Made by a program: the position numbers and the translations under genes
In this document: positions 55,096 to 63,502 of the stretch, piece after piece
How the letters are laid out: every line of letters begins with the position of its first letter
Numbering within the stretch: position 1 is the first letter of the stretch
The notes under the pieces: model-generated
The model's database searches: none
What the model was told of the DNA's origin: nothing
Seen by the model: only the letters and a program-made list of their open reading frames with translations
NCBI RefSeq assembly: GCF_020783655.1
Contig: NZ_JAJGQH010000004.1
Location: 124,001-188,000 of the forward strand
Direction of reading: 5' to 3'
Source: Xanthomonas melonis
Lineage (GTDB): Bacteria; Pseudomonadota; Gammaproteobacteria; Xanthomonadales; Xanthomonadaceae
DNA length: 64,000 bases

Positions 55096-56856
55096 TCAGT
55101 GCCCCAGGATGCGGAGTTTGAAGTTCTGCAGCGTCGCGGTGGTCTGCGGCGCGCTCATGTCGGTGACCTCCAGGGTCCAGACACCTTGCGCTCTTTCGTC
55201 CAGGAACGCGTTGCTGGAGGTCAGGTCGATGTAGAACCCGGTCCTTGCGTAAGTCTCCGGATCCAGCACCGAGAACGGCGTGACCACGTAGCTGCGTGTG
55301 CCGCTCGGCGAGATCAGGACCACGCGCAGACTGGTCGGGTTGCGGTGCGAGGTGGCGAGAGAAAGCTGTACGCCTTCGACCCGCATCGCCTGCGTGATCC
55401 GAAGCCGTTGCCGCGCCGGCCGCGCAGGCCCGCCGATCGGGCTTGCTGCCGCGGTGGATGCCAGCCACTGCGTATCGCGCTGCGGCGGAAGCGGCTCGAA
55501 GTGGGCCGCCTCGTACACCGCCGCGGCGCCATCGGCCAGGCCGAAGCCATACCAGTTGCTGAAGCGATGGCCGGCCGCGTTGGTGATCCAGCCCGGGTCG
55601 ATCACGCTTCCCCGGTAGGTCGCGGCGGGCTGCCACGGGTCGACCGGGCGCGCGGTCTTGGCCAGGATGTACTTCACGTCGCGCGCGGTCAGCCGGGAAT
55701 TCGCGCTCAGCATCAAGGCGGCCACCCCCGAGACGGTGGGTGCGGAGGCCGAGGTACCGGTCATGGTGCCGTCGTAGTTGCACGACGGGTCGATCCGGGA
55801 ACCGCTGCCAGCCAGTGCGTTCACTATGCCAAATGCGGGGTTGTAACCTGCGCTGCAGCCGCTCAGGTCCGTGGTGACGATGGCAGGATCGTAGAGAGAA
55901 GGAGGCGATGCCGGCGGATTGGCAAAGAACCTGCGCTGGTACCCGGACTCGCCGCCCAGACCGGAGATCCACACGGCGGATCCCGACGAGGAGTACGACG
56001 CGCGCACGCCCTTGGCATTGACGCTGGCGACGACCACCGTGCCTGGAAGATTGGCAAGAGGGTCGACGTTGGCCAGTACGCAGCCGACCTTCGCCGAGCG
56101 CGCGGCCTCGCTGCACATTTCGACCTCGTTCCCGTTGGCGTCGAACCCCCAGGCGTCCTGGAAGCTGTTACCCGCCGCCTTGACGTAGATGCCACCCAGG
56201 CCGCCCCGGGTGGAGCGCATCAGCGCTTCCCAGGAGCGCTGCTCCTCCACCGGGAAGTCGGGATAGTAAAATGGCCTGCTGCCCCAACTATTGTTGAAGA
56301 CCTCGATATTGCGCGCTTCCGGGCCGTCACCCCACGCGTAGCGGATCGCTGCGTAAGTGTTGGACGAACTGCGCGCAAGGAAGTCGAAGCCTGCCAGCAG
56401 GGCCTCGGGTGCCACGCCGCGTCCGCCGCGTCCGTTCCAGCCCACCGCGCCAACGATGCCTGCCACCGCAGTGCCGTGACCGTTGCCGGGATCACTGGGC
56501 GTGGTGTCGTGCGAGCGGTCGCCGAAGTTGTACGAGCCGTTCGGCAGGATGTTGGCGGCCAGATCCTCGTGGCGCAGCTCCAGGCCATCGTCCACGATGC
56601 CGACGCGCACGCCGCGGCCGCGGATGCCCAAACCGTGCAGGATGTCCACGTCCATGTCGATGCCGGGCACAGGCCTGGTGTCGCCGATGACCGCCTGCCC
56701 CTGGTTGGAGAGATGCCATTGGTAGCGCAGCAGTGGATCGCTTGCGCCGCCGTTTGCGGTGATGGCCGGTTGCGCGGCCAGCGTGTGGACCGCCGGCGTG
56801 CCGATCAGCGCGATGCCGATCAACAGCGTGAGGTGTCGCTTGCGAAAGAGATTCAT
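55096..56856 (-). CDS. Secreted kexin-like S8 serine protease with P domain
   Basis: 586 residues. After the signal peptide (cut near AVHTLAAQ), the subtilase catalytic domain shows Asp89 in GIVDDGLEL, His127 in GNGHGTAVAG, the oxyanion Asn230 in AAGNSF and Ser369 in GTSASAPTVSG. The VDDG...GHGT pattern is that of the kexin/furin branch. The last 140 residues form a P (proprotein convertase) domain: ITQAMRVEGVQLSLATSHRNPTSLRVVLISPSGT in sequence, ending GVWTLEVTDMSAPQTT. The mature enzyme starts only some 15 residues before the conserved RYQWHLSNQGQ, so there is almost no room for an N-terminal propeptide. The ATG of MNLFRKRH follows AGGA; a start 27 bases upstream is possible. Confidence 0.92.
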   Translation of the reverse strand: MNLFRKRHLTLLIGIALIGTPAVHTLAAQPAITANGGASDPLLRYQWHLSNQGQAVIGDTRPVPGIDMDVDILHGLGIRGRGVRVGIVDDGLELRHEDLAANILPNGSYNFGDRSHDTTPSDPGNGHGTAVAGIVGAVGWNGRGGRGVAPEALLAGFDFLARSSSNTYAAIRYAWGDGPEARNIEVFNNSWGSRPFYYPDFPVEEQRSWEALMRSTRGGLGGIYVKAAGNSFQDAWGFDANGNEVEMCSEAARSAKVGCVLANVDPLANLPGTVVVASVNAKGVRASYSSSGSAVWISGLGGESGYQRRFFANPPASPPSLYDPAIVTTDLSGCSAGYNPAFGIVNALAGSGSRIDPSCNYDGTMTGTSASAPTVSGVAALMLSANSRLTARDVKYILAKTARPVDPWQPAATYRGSVIDPGWITNAAGHRFSNWYGFGLADGAAAVYEAAHFEPLPPQRDTQWLASTAAASPIGGPARPARQRLRITQAMRVEGVQLSLATSHRNPTSLRVVLISPSGTRSYVVTPFSVLDPETYARTGFYIDLTSSNAFLDERAQGVWTLEVTDMSAPQTTATLQNFKLRILGH

Positions 56857-57621
56857 CCGTTCGATTCCTATCGAAATGAGCATGGGTGAACGACACGCGC
56901 AGTCGTCTGGCCGATCGCCGGATCGGTCAGTGGTTCGGTCCATCGGACAGGCGCTAGCTGATCGTCCTGTGCCGGGACCAACACGCGTATCGACTGGGTG
57001 CGGGGTCGCCGCAGTTCCTGTTATCAGGGATTGGGAGAGCGCAAGGCGCGCTGTCGCCGATGTCGTGCAGGGTGGAACGCCGCGTCAGGCGGCAAAGGGT
57101 GCGAAGCAGCAATATCAGGAGTCATGTCCGTTTCTCCCTGAGAGCCAACAGGCGCATCTGCCCGAGACGATGTGCGGATGCGGTGGGTTATCGATCGGCC
57201 CCCTGTGCGCCTGCGCGCGACCGATGCTGGCAGCGCGGCAGCGCCGACAGCGAATCGATTAGAAAAGGCCAATGCGGTAGATGCAAGGCAGGTGAAATGT
57301 GACTCGCGTGTGACCGCTCACCCGCTTTGTACCCGGGCATGCCGAATGACATCGACAACTGCGCTTTACGGTGGAATCCAGGCGGCTGTACGCGATGATT
57401 CGATCACCTTCGATTCGTAGAAACGATCGCCAAGCGTCGAAACGCTTCGCATATGGGCGCCCGAGTTCCGTTGCCGCCTGCATTACCGCATGGGCGCAGT
57501 GGTGTAGGAGCAGTCACAGGCGGGCCGGTAACGCGTCGTCATCGCGATCGGGGCCGGCGCTATGTTGCGGCGGTGGCGCAGCGGCGCCTGGCCGCCATGC
57601 GTACGCCTTGGTTTCCAGCCG
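56857..57621. other. 765-base region without a supported gene
   Basis: The largest featureless gap apart from the repeat block. It holds the promoter region of the protease gene. A 33-codon frame on the minus strand (57024-57125, MTPDIAASHPLP) has a GGGAG site eight bases upstream but no family; the region 57390-57440 has clustered TTCG/CGAA words without clear dyad symmetry. Nothing else was recognised. Confidence 0.4.
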
Positions 57622-60003
57622 TTACCAGCGATAGGCCACCGACATCTGGTATTGCCGCCCGGCGATCGGCCGGCCCATGAACACCCCGCCGGTCGCGGCT
57701 CCGGGCACCCGCACGTTGCCCTCGGTCAACCCCAGGGTGTCGGTCACGTTGCTGCCGCTGGCGATCACCTCCCAATGCTCGCCCACATGCAGGTTGGCGC
57801 CGATATCCAGCATGTCGTAGGAGGGCAGGCGCTGGTTGTTGGCGAGGTCGGCAAAGCGATCGCCGATATAGGAATAGGTGGCAAACACCTTGAGATCGCC
57901 GAACGGCAGCATCCAGTAATAGCTGGGCGTGATGCGGAACTGGCGTTTGGGCTGGCGCATCACCTGGTTGCCGGTGAACTCGCGGTAGTTGCGGTACGTC
58001 GCATCCAGCCACACGCCAGTGCCGGCCAGTTCGAAGCCACCGAACGGGCGAACGGCGCCTTCCACTTCCAGGCCGCGGGCGCGCGAGTCGCCGACGGCGG
58101 TGAAGTTTTCGCCATTGGACAGGAAGGCCTGGAACGGCGAGTTCTTGAAGGTGTTGTAGAACGCGGTGAGATACAGGTCGTAGCTGCTGGCACCGGATTT
58201 CAGGCCCAGCTCGTACTGGTCCACTTCCTGTACGCGATTCTGTCCGTCGCGCAGATTGTCGAAGCCGGGAAACTTCACCCCGGAGTTGACCCGCGCGAAC
58301 AGGCTGTTGCTGTCGTCGAGTTTGAAATTCAGACCTGCCGTCCACGAGAACGCTTCATCGTCCTGATCGATACGACGGGTAGTCGCCAATGCCAGCGAGG
58401 TGGCGTTGTCGTAGAGTGTGGCCGGGTTGCCGTCCAGATCCACCGTGCTGGTATCGTGCACATCGCCAGTGACGCTCTGGCGCTCGTAGCGTGCGCCCAG
58501 ATCCAGGCGCAGGCGCGCATTGAGTTCCCATTCGTCGGCAACGAAGGCCGCCAGGTTCTCGCCGTCGTAGTCGGCGCGCAGGTTGAAGAAGGCGGTGCTG
58601 GTAAAACCCTGGCGGGTGGCCTGGCGGCCATCGGCCAGGTCCACGTCGATGCGGCGGGCGTTGTTCTGCGCGGTGAGTAGCATGGTATTGCCCAGGTACC
58701 AGGTATCTGCCGAGGAATACCTGGCGTAGTACGCGCCAACGGTCAGCGTGTTGCCGGCAAACAGTTCGCGACTCAGGCGCAGATCGTTGGTGAAGGAATT
58801 CAGGCGCTTGTCCACCGACCACCAGCCGGCTTCCAGTACCTGCTGATCGGGATCCACTACGCCGCCGCCGTTGGTGTAGCGCGCGGTTCCGGCGCTGCCA
58901 TAGCCGGCGATGAAGTCGCTCAACCGCAGCGGCGCATCGCCGGTGAACAGTGCATGGGTCGGCGCGCTGCCGCTCATCACGTTGAAGCGGTCTGCAACGG
59001 TCCAGCCGCCGGTTTCCCAATTCAACTCACCGCCGAACACATCGATGTTCACACCGCGTCCGTCTGCCAGATCGCGCTGCAGGGTCTGGCCGTTCGGACC
59101 GACCAGCAGATCCACGTGACGGAAATCGCGGCCGAGCAGGGTGCCGGTCTGCGCGTCGAGCCCGGGGAAACTGGACAGATCGTTGCCGTTGTTGCGCGAC
59201 AGCAGCGGGATGGCGGTGTAGAACGCGTTGTTGTCGTCGGTATGGCGTGCGTAGAACGACAGCTCGCCGCTGTCCCAGCGCTTGCTCAAGGTGGCGCTGA
59301 ACTGGCCGCCCTTGTCGGCCGAGAACTGTGGATCGCGTACGCCGTCGGTCTCGCGGAAGAAGCCGCCCACGCTGTAATACCAACCGTTGCCCATCGGGCC
59401 GCTGTTGAACACATCGATACGACGCAATGCGTTGTTGCCGCCAGTCAGGCGCACGCTGCCCTCCGGCTGGTCCTGGCCTTTTTTCTGGATGAAGTTGACC
59501 GTCAGCCCGGGCTGGCCATTGGAGAAGATCGGGCTGGAGCCGCCACGCAGCACTTCCATGCGCTCGACCGTGTCGTCCACCCGGAACAGGGTGGAGTTCT
59601 CCAGAAACGACAGCGTGGGCGGCGGAAACAGCGGTGAACCGTCCAGTTGCATGGTGACGAACGGCGCATCGCCTTCGGAGGGCATGCCGCGCACGAAGAT
59701 ATTGGCACCGGTGCCGCCTCCGCTCGGCTCGGCCCACACCCCAGGCACGATCTTCAGTAGGTCGGCAGTGCTTTGCGGGACCGCCTGCTGGATCTGCTCC
59801 GGGCTGGCCGTGGTGATCGAAAAACTGGCATCGCGCTTGGCCAGGCCCTTGAAACGCGCCGTGCCGCTGACGATGACCGCATCCAGCGTGGTGGCGTCCT
59901 GATCGCCGGAGGCTGGCGTGACGGTCTGGGCGCGGCCATCCGGTGCCAGCAGCGCGGCGGCAACGGCGAGCGAGAGGGTGTAGCGGGTTACGGAAGAACG
60001 CAT
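57622..60003 (-). CDS. TonB-dependent outer membrane receptor
   Basis: 793 residues: signal peptide to GRAQ, a TonB-box-like stretch (LDAVIVSGT), a plug domain with ADLLKIVPGVW, FVRGMP and VEVLRGGSSPIFSNGQPGLTVNF-type motif (written here as ERMEVLRGG and NGQPGLTVNF), then a 22-strand barrel ending in YQMSVAYRW with the terminal aromatic. There is no extra N-terminal signalling domain, so it is not of the FecA/FpvA surface-signalling type. ATG at 60003 has GGAG seven bases upstream. The plug style suggests a siderophore-type ligand, but no biosynthesis or regulator gene is adjacent and the substrate is unknown. Confidence 0.92.
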   Translation of the reverse strand: MRSSVTRYTLSLAVAAALLAPDGRAQTVTPASGDQDATTLDAVIVSGTARFKGLAKRDASFSITTASPEQIQQAVPQSTADLLKIVPGVWAEPSGGGTGANIFVRGMPSEGDAPFVTMQLDGSPLFPPPTLSFLENSTLFRVDDTVERMEVLRGGSSPIFSNGQPGLTVNFIQKKGQDQPEGSVRLTGGNNALRRIDVFNSGPMGNGWYYSVGGFFRETDGVRDPQFSADKGGQFSATLSKRWDSGELSFYARHTDDNNAFYTAIPLLSRNNGNDLSSFPGLDAQTGTLLGRDFRHVDLLVGPNGQTLQRDLADGRGVNIDVFGGELNWETGGWTVADRFNVMSGSAPTHALFTGDAPLRLSDFIAGYGSAGTARYTNGGGVVDPDQQVLEAGWWSVDKRLNSFTNDLRLSRELFAGNTLTVGAYYARYSSADTWYLGNTMLLTAQNNARRIDVDLADGRQATRQGFTSTAFFNLRADYDGENLAAFVADEWELNARLRLDLGARYERQSVTGDVHDTSTVDLDGNPATLYDNATSLALATTRRIDQDDEAFSWTAGLNFKLDDSNSLFARVNSGVKFPGFDNLRDGQNRVQEVDQYELGLKSGASSYDLYLTAFYNTFKNSPFQAFLSNGENFTAVGDSRARGLEVEGAVRPFGGFELAGTGVWLDATYRNYREFTGNQVMRQPKRQFRITPSYYWMLPFGDLKVFATYSYIGDRFADLANNQRLPSYDMLDIGANLHVGEHWEVIASGSNVTDTLGLTEGNVRVPGAATGGVFMGRPIAGRQYQMSVAYRW

Positions 60004-60374
60004 GCGCAAGCTCCTTGTCTCATCGCGAAAGGACTGCCGTGGCGCGTGCGGTCGATGCAGGCAGCGGCAGACAGTGCACGCGCATGTGCACGCAGTAACT
60101 GCGCGCGCATGCGCCCCCTGTCAGCGCAGTGCATCCATCTTTTACCGCAGAAGCGCAGCGCAACGTTGTGCGGCGCAACAGCTGTGCCGGCGGCGAGCGC
60201 ATGTCCAAGCCGTTTCCCGTACGGGCATGCGGGCAGTGAAACATCGCGACACGTGCGCCAATACGCGGTCAGTCGCGGCCGCATGGCGCGAGCGTCGCCG
60301 CCTCCATCGGCCACAAACAAAAGGCCGCCCGAAGGCGGCCTCAGCTTCCAGTCGGCGGGGGAGAGAGTCCGCCG
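60004..60374. other. Intergenic region between the two TonB-dependent receptors
   Basis: About 370 bases on the exit side of the ZnuD-like gene and the entry side of the other receptor. It contains a strong terminator and the second receptor's promoter region. No small gene is supported and no Fur box was recognised by eye. Confidence 0.5.
60313..60341 (-). terminator. Rho-independent terminator of the ZnuD-type gene
   Basis: On the minus strand: GGCCGCC-TTCG-GGCGGCC followed by TTTTGTTTG. The stable UUCG tetraloop, perfect seven-base stem and T-rich tail, 35 bases after the stop codon, make a convincing terminator. Confidence 0.85.
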
Positions 60375-62441
60375 TCAGAAGAACATCCGCACGCCGAACG
60401 AGGCGCTGCGGCCAGGAAGCATCACGTCGTCCTTGAGGAAGGAGGTGTGCACGCGGGCGTCCTGGTTGGTGAGGTTGTTGCCGTCCAGGAACACTTCCCA
60501 GGCATTGCTGCCATGGTCCACGTGGTAGGCCAGGTGTGCATCGACGAAGGTGTAACCGTCGGTCGGCGTTTCGTTCGCCGCCACCTTGTCCTGCTTCATC
60601 GTGCGGGTAGCGCCGACCGCGGCCCGCCACTGTTCGGCATCCCAGCGCAACTGCGCACCGAACCGGCCCGGAGCGATGCGCGGCAGGTTGCCGCCGTCCT
60701 TCAGCCGCGCCTGCACGGTGTCGCCGAACATGCGCAGATCCCAGGCGCCGGTGTCGTTGTTGGCCAGGTGGAAGGTGGCTTCGCCTTCGAACCCGTGGAA
60801 GATCGCATCGGCCTGGGTCCACTGACGGATCGGCAGGAAGTCGTTGTCTTCTTCGTGGAACCACTGCCCGCCGGTATCGACGATGTAGACGAAATCGTTG
60901 TAGCGGTTGTAGTAAGCGGCCACCTTGGCATCCACCCAGTCGTTCTGGAAGTTCAAACCCAGCTCGGCCTGGTTGGCCTTTTCGGTCTTCAGGTTGGCAT
61001 CGCCGATCTCGAAGGCGAGGGTGGCGATATGCGGGCCATTGGCGAACAGCTCTTCCTCGGCCGGCGCGCGCTCGGCGTGGTCCAGGTTGGCGGTCAGGCG
61101 CCATTGCTCGTTGAAGCGGAAACCGCCGCTGGCCGAGAAGCTGGTGGGGGTGAAGTCGCGTTCCACGCCGATGTCGGTCTGGTACTTGACCTTGTCCACG
61201 CGTGCGCCCACCTCCGCGGTGACGCGCTCCCAGCTATTGCGCGCCACGGCGAAGGCGCCCAGCGAGCGGGTATCGGTCTTGGGGACGAAGGATTCCTCGC
61301 CGATCGCCTGGAAGGTGGTATCGCTGCCTTGCAGGCCGAATGCGGTTTGCCAGCCGCCGCCGAAGGTGAACGACGCTTCCACGCGGCCTTCGTTGGCGCG
61401 CTTGGAGAACACGGTGCCGACTTCGGTACCTTCGAATTCGGTATGCGCATAGTCGGTGTGACCGAAGCTGTAGCGCAGCGCGCTGCCGTCGCCCCACGGG
61501 TCGGTCAGCCCGCCCTTGAGGTCGTAGCGGTCCTGTTGCAGTTTCAGCGACACGCCGCGCTCGCCGATCGACGGGTCGCCCGGCTCACCCGGATTGCCGT
61601 AGTTGTCGCGGAAACGCGATGCCGACACACCGACGAAGCCCCAGTCGCCGGCCAGCGACGCGCCGACCGAGCCCACCTTGCTGTCGATCCAGCTGTTGAG
61701 CTGGCGCCCGCGCGGGGTGTCGTAATCGTTCTGGTTGCGGTACACGCCGTCAGCATGGATCGACAGCCCGCTGCCGTTGCCGGCATCGACGCGGAACATG
61801 TCGGTGTTGCCGTCCTTGTCGCCGCCGTCGAAGCGCACTTCGGCACGGCCATTGAAGCCGTCCACCGGCGTCTCGGCGATGCGACCGTCGACCACGTTGA
61901 CCACGCCGCCGATCGCGCCGGAGCCGTACAGCAACGTCGATGGGCCCTTCAGCACTTCGATCTGGTTGGCCAGGAACGGTTCGATGGCCGGGGAATGATC
62001 CTGGCTCACGGTGGACACGTCCTGGGTGGACAGGCCGTCGCGCAGCACCGCCACGCGCGGACCGTCCAGGCCGCGGATGATCGGCCGGCCGACGCCTGGC
62101 CCGAAGTTCGAGCTTTGCACGCCCGGCAGGCTGGACACGGTTTCGCCCAGGCTGGAGGTGCGCACCTCGTCCAGACGCGCGCCGGCCAGCACTTCGACCG
62201 GGCGGCTCAAGTCGCCGGCCGCGTCGCGCAGCGGGCTGGCGGTGACCACCACCTTGTCCAGATCCTTGATGTGGCGCCCGCTGGAAGGCGAGGCGTCGTG
62301 GCGGTTGTCGGAGCCGGGCGGCGTCTGCGGATCGGCAGGCACCGGGCTGTCCTCGGCCATGGCCAGGGCGGGAATCAGCACGCTGGCCAGGGCCAGCGTG
62401 AGGGTTGAACGGCGGAGCGGGGAAGCAAGGCTGGGGGACAT
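60375..62441 (-). CDS. znuD: TonB-dependent zinc receptor, ZnuD-like
   Basis: 688 residues: signal peptide to LAMA, TonB box region DLDKVVVTASPL, plug motifs VSSLPGVQSSNFGPGVGRPIIRGLDGPRVAVLRDG and IEVLKGPSTLLYGSGAIGGVVNVVDG in sequence, and a barrel ending in SASFGVRMFF. The plug signature with RPIIRGLDG and the length match ZnuD, which moves zinc across the outer membrane when zinc is scarce. The start lies 19 bases from a 19-base palindrome, and a Zur-box-like site is 115 bases upstream, both in the gap shared with the divergent MerC-like gene. Zur itself is encoded 10 kb away in this window. Confidence 0.88.
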   Translation of the reverse strand: MSPSLASPLRRSTLTLALASVLIPALAMAEDSPVPADPQTPPGSDNRHDASPSSGRHIKDLDKVVVTASPLRDAAGDLSRPVEVLAGARLDEVRTSSLGETVSSLPGVQSSNFGPGVGRPIIRGLDGPRVAVLRDGLSTQDVSTVSQDHSPAIEPFLANQIEVLKGPSTLLYGSGAIGGVVNVVDGRIAETPVDGFNGRAEVRFDGGDKDGNTDMFRVDAGNGSGLSIHADGVYRNQNDYDTPRGRQLNSWIDSKVGSVGASLAGDWGFVGVSASRFRDNYGNPGEPGDPSIGERGVSLKLQQDRYDLKGGLTDPWGDGSALRYSFGHTDYAHTEFEGTEVGTVFSKRANEGRVEASFTFGGGWQTAFGLQGSDTTFQAIGEESFVPKTDTRSLGAFAVARNSWERVTAEVGARVDKVKYQTDIGVERDFTPTSFSASGGFRFNEQWRLTANLDHAERAPAEEELFANGPHIATLAFEIGDANLKTEKANQAELGLNFQNDWVDAKVAAYYNRYNDFVYIVDTGGQWFHEEDNDFLPIRQWTQADAIFHGFEGEATFHLANNDTGAWDLRMFGDTVQARLKDGGNLPRIAPGRFGAQLRWDAEQWRAAVGATRTMKQDKVAANETPTDGYTFVDAHLAYHVDHGSNAWEVFLDGNNLTNQDARVHTSFLKDDVMLPGRSASFGVRMFF

Positions 62442-62460
62442 GGCGAACCGGACTCGATAA

Positions 62461-62479
62461 ATTGTTACTGTGTATCAAT
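62461..62479. promoter_or_regulatory. Operator-like palindrome at the ZnuD-type gene start
   Basis: ATTGTTAC-TGT-GTATCAAT: the eight-base arms match in seven positions. It lies 19 bases upstream of the receptor start codon, where a repressor would block transcription or elongation. The AT content stands out from its surroundings. It could be a Zur operator of its own or a site for another regulator. Confidence 0.5.
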
Positions 62480-62557
62480 GGGATGGCGCAACAAGCCTGC
62501 GGCGCCGACGGCACACACCACACGGGCGCGATGCACCGGTGCGGGTCTGGAACGAGG

Positions 62558-62580
62558 AAGATGTTATATTATTCCAGGTC
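62558..62580. promoter_or_regulatory. Candidate Zur box between znuD-like and MerC-like genes
   Basis: The 23-base site centred on ATGTTATATTATTCCA matches the gammaproteobacterial Zur consensus (GAAATGTTATA-N-TATAACATTTC) at 16 of 22 defined positions, counted by eye, with the left half-site ATGTTATA exact. It ends 23 bases before the MerC-like start and would overlap its core promoter. Confidence 0.65.
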
Positions 62581-62603
62581 GCCGCGATCCCCTGCTGGAA
62601 GTC

Positions 62604-63020
62604 ATGTCCTTGCCAACACTTCGCCATTTGCTCGATCGCTTCGGTGCCACCGGCTCGTTGCTGTGCGCGGTGCATTGCGCGGTGCTGCCGCTGGTACTGG
62701 CGCTGGCGCCTTCGCTGGGCTTGTCGTTCTGGCTGGGAGACGGGGTCGAACGGACCATCGTAGTGTTCGTGACCCTGCTCGGGTTGTTCAGCCTGGTGTT
62801 GGGCTATCGTCGCCATCGCGCCCTGCACGCGCTGGCCCTGCTGCTGCCTGGCCTGGGGCTGTTGTGGCTGGGCCTGCTGTACGAGCCCCTGCATCATTCG
62901 GTGGTGCCGCATGCGGTGGTCATGACCCTGGGTGGCGCGCTGGTGGGTATTGCCCATCTGGTCAACCTGCGCTTGAACCACAGCCATTCCCACGTGCACG
63001 ACGCGCGCTGCGCGCACTGA
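62604..63020 (+). CDS. MerC-domain inner membrane protein with His-rich tail
   Basis: 138 residues with four predicted helices and the MerC-type motif CAVHC (Cys21, His24, Cys25) in the first helix. The C-terminus is metal-binding in style: HSHSHVHDARCAH. MerC proteins carry mercuric ions, but there is no merR, merA or merP here. Its divergence from a zinc receptor and the Zur-box-like site just upstream suggest zinc rather than mercury handling, perhaps moving zinc across the inner membrane. That is inference. GGAAG precedes the chosen ATG; a longer frame runs across the operator and is not used. Confidence 0.8.
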   Translation: MSLPTLRHLLDRFGATGSLLCAVHCAVLPLVLALAPSLGLSFWLGDGVERTIVVFVTLLGLFSLVLGYRRHRALHALALLLPGLGLLWLGLLYEPLHHSVVPHAVVMTLGGALVGIAHLVNLRLNHSHSHVHDARCAH

Positions 63021-63137
63021 GCCACAGCCTGCCGCTGGTGTGGGTGTCGGGGTTGTCGAGCGGGCTGCGCGCCCGCGGGCCGACGTGATAGGCTTGCCGG
63101 CCTTGCGCGAGGGCGCCGCTGGCGCAACCTCGCCAGA

Positions 63138-63155
63138 CCCGTGCTTCAGCACGGG
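63138..63155 (+). other. Hairpin in the 5' region of the THX gene
   Basis: CCCGTGC-TTCA-GCACGGG, a perfect seven-base stem, followed by GACTTTGTTTTC. It may end transcripts arriving from the MerC-like gene or shape the leader of the THX messenger 32 bases before its start codon. Confidence 0.4.
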
Positions 63156-63186
63156 GACTTTGTTTTCACATTCAGGAGTCGACGAA

Positions 63187-63369
63187 ATGGGTAAGGGTGA
63201 CCGCAAGACCGCCAAGGGCAAGCGCTACAATTCCAGCTACGGCAATTCGCGTTCGCACGCGGTGAGCAAGGTCGTCGTGGGTGCCGCCGCCCCGGTTGCC
63301 AAGAAGGGCGTGGTCAAGGCGCCGGCCAAGAAGGCTGTCGCCAAGAAGACCGTTGCCAAGGCGAGCTGA
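63187..63369 (+). CDS. 30S ribosomal protein THX family, with lysine-rich tail
   Basis: 60-residue basic protein. The first 24 residues (MGKGDRKTAKGKRYNSSYGN, then SRSH) match the THX/S31e-type small-subunit protein first seen in Thermus, which sits in the 30S head. The rest is a histone-H1-like tail of KAPAKKAVAKKTVAKAS type. AGGAG lies eight bases upstream of the ATG and a strong terminator follows, so it is a single-gene transcript. Whether the tail binds rRNA is unknown. Confidence 0.85.
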   Translation: MGKGDRKTAKGKRYNSSYGNSRSHAVSKVVVGAAAPVAKKGVVKAPAKKAVAKKTVAKAS

Positions 63370-63394
63370 TTCCAGCCCACTGTGCGACTTGAAG

Positions 63395-63420
63395 AACGCG
63401 GCGCCTGCGCCGCGTTTTTT
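63395..63420 (+). terminator. Rho-independent terminator of the THX gene
   Basis: AACGCGGCG-CCTG-CGCCGCGTT followed by an unbroken T run, 26 bases after the stop codon. It is a textbook intrinsic terminator. Confidence 0.92.
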
Positions 63421-63502
63421 TATGCCCGTCGTTCCTGCGCCCGCCCGTCGCTGGTGCGGCAGAAGGCGTGCCGGGAGTCGTTCGACCGATGTGAGGCTCG
63501 GT

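Noticed and set aside
57390-57440. Clustered TTCG words resembling a plant-inducible-promoter box.
   Set aside because: The spacing does not fit TTCGC-N15-TTCGC and no suitable gene follows.
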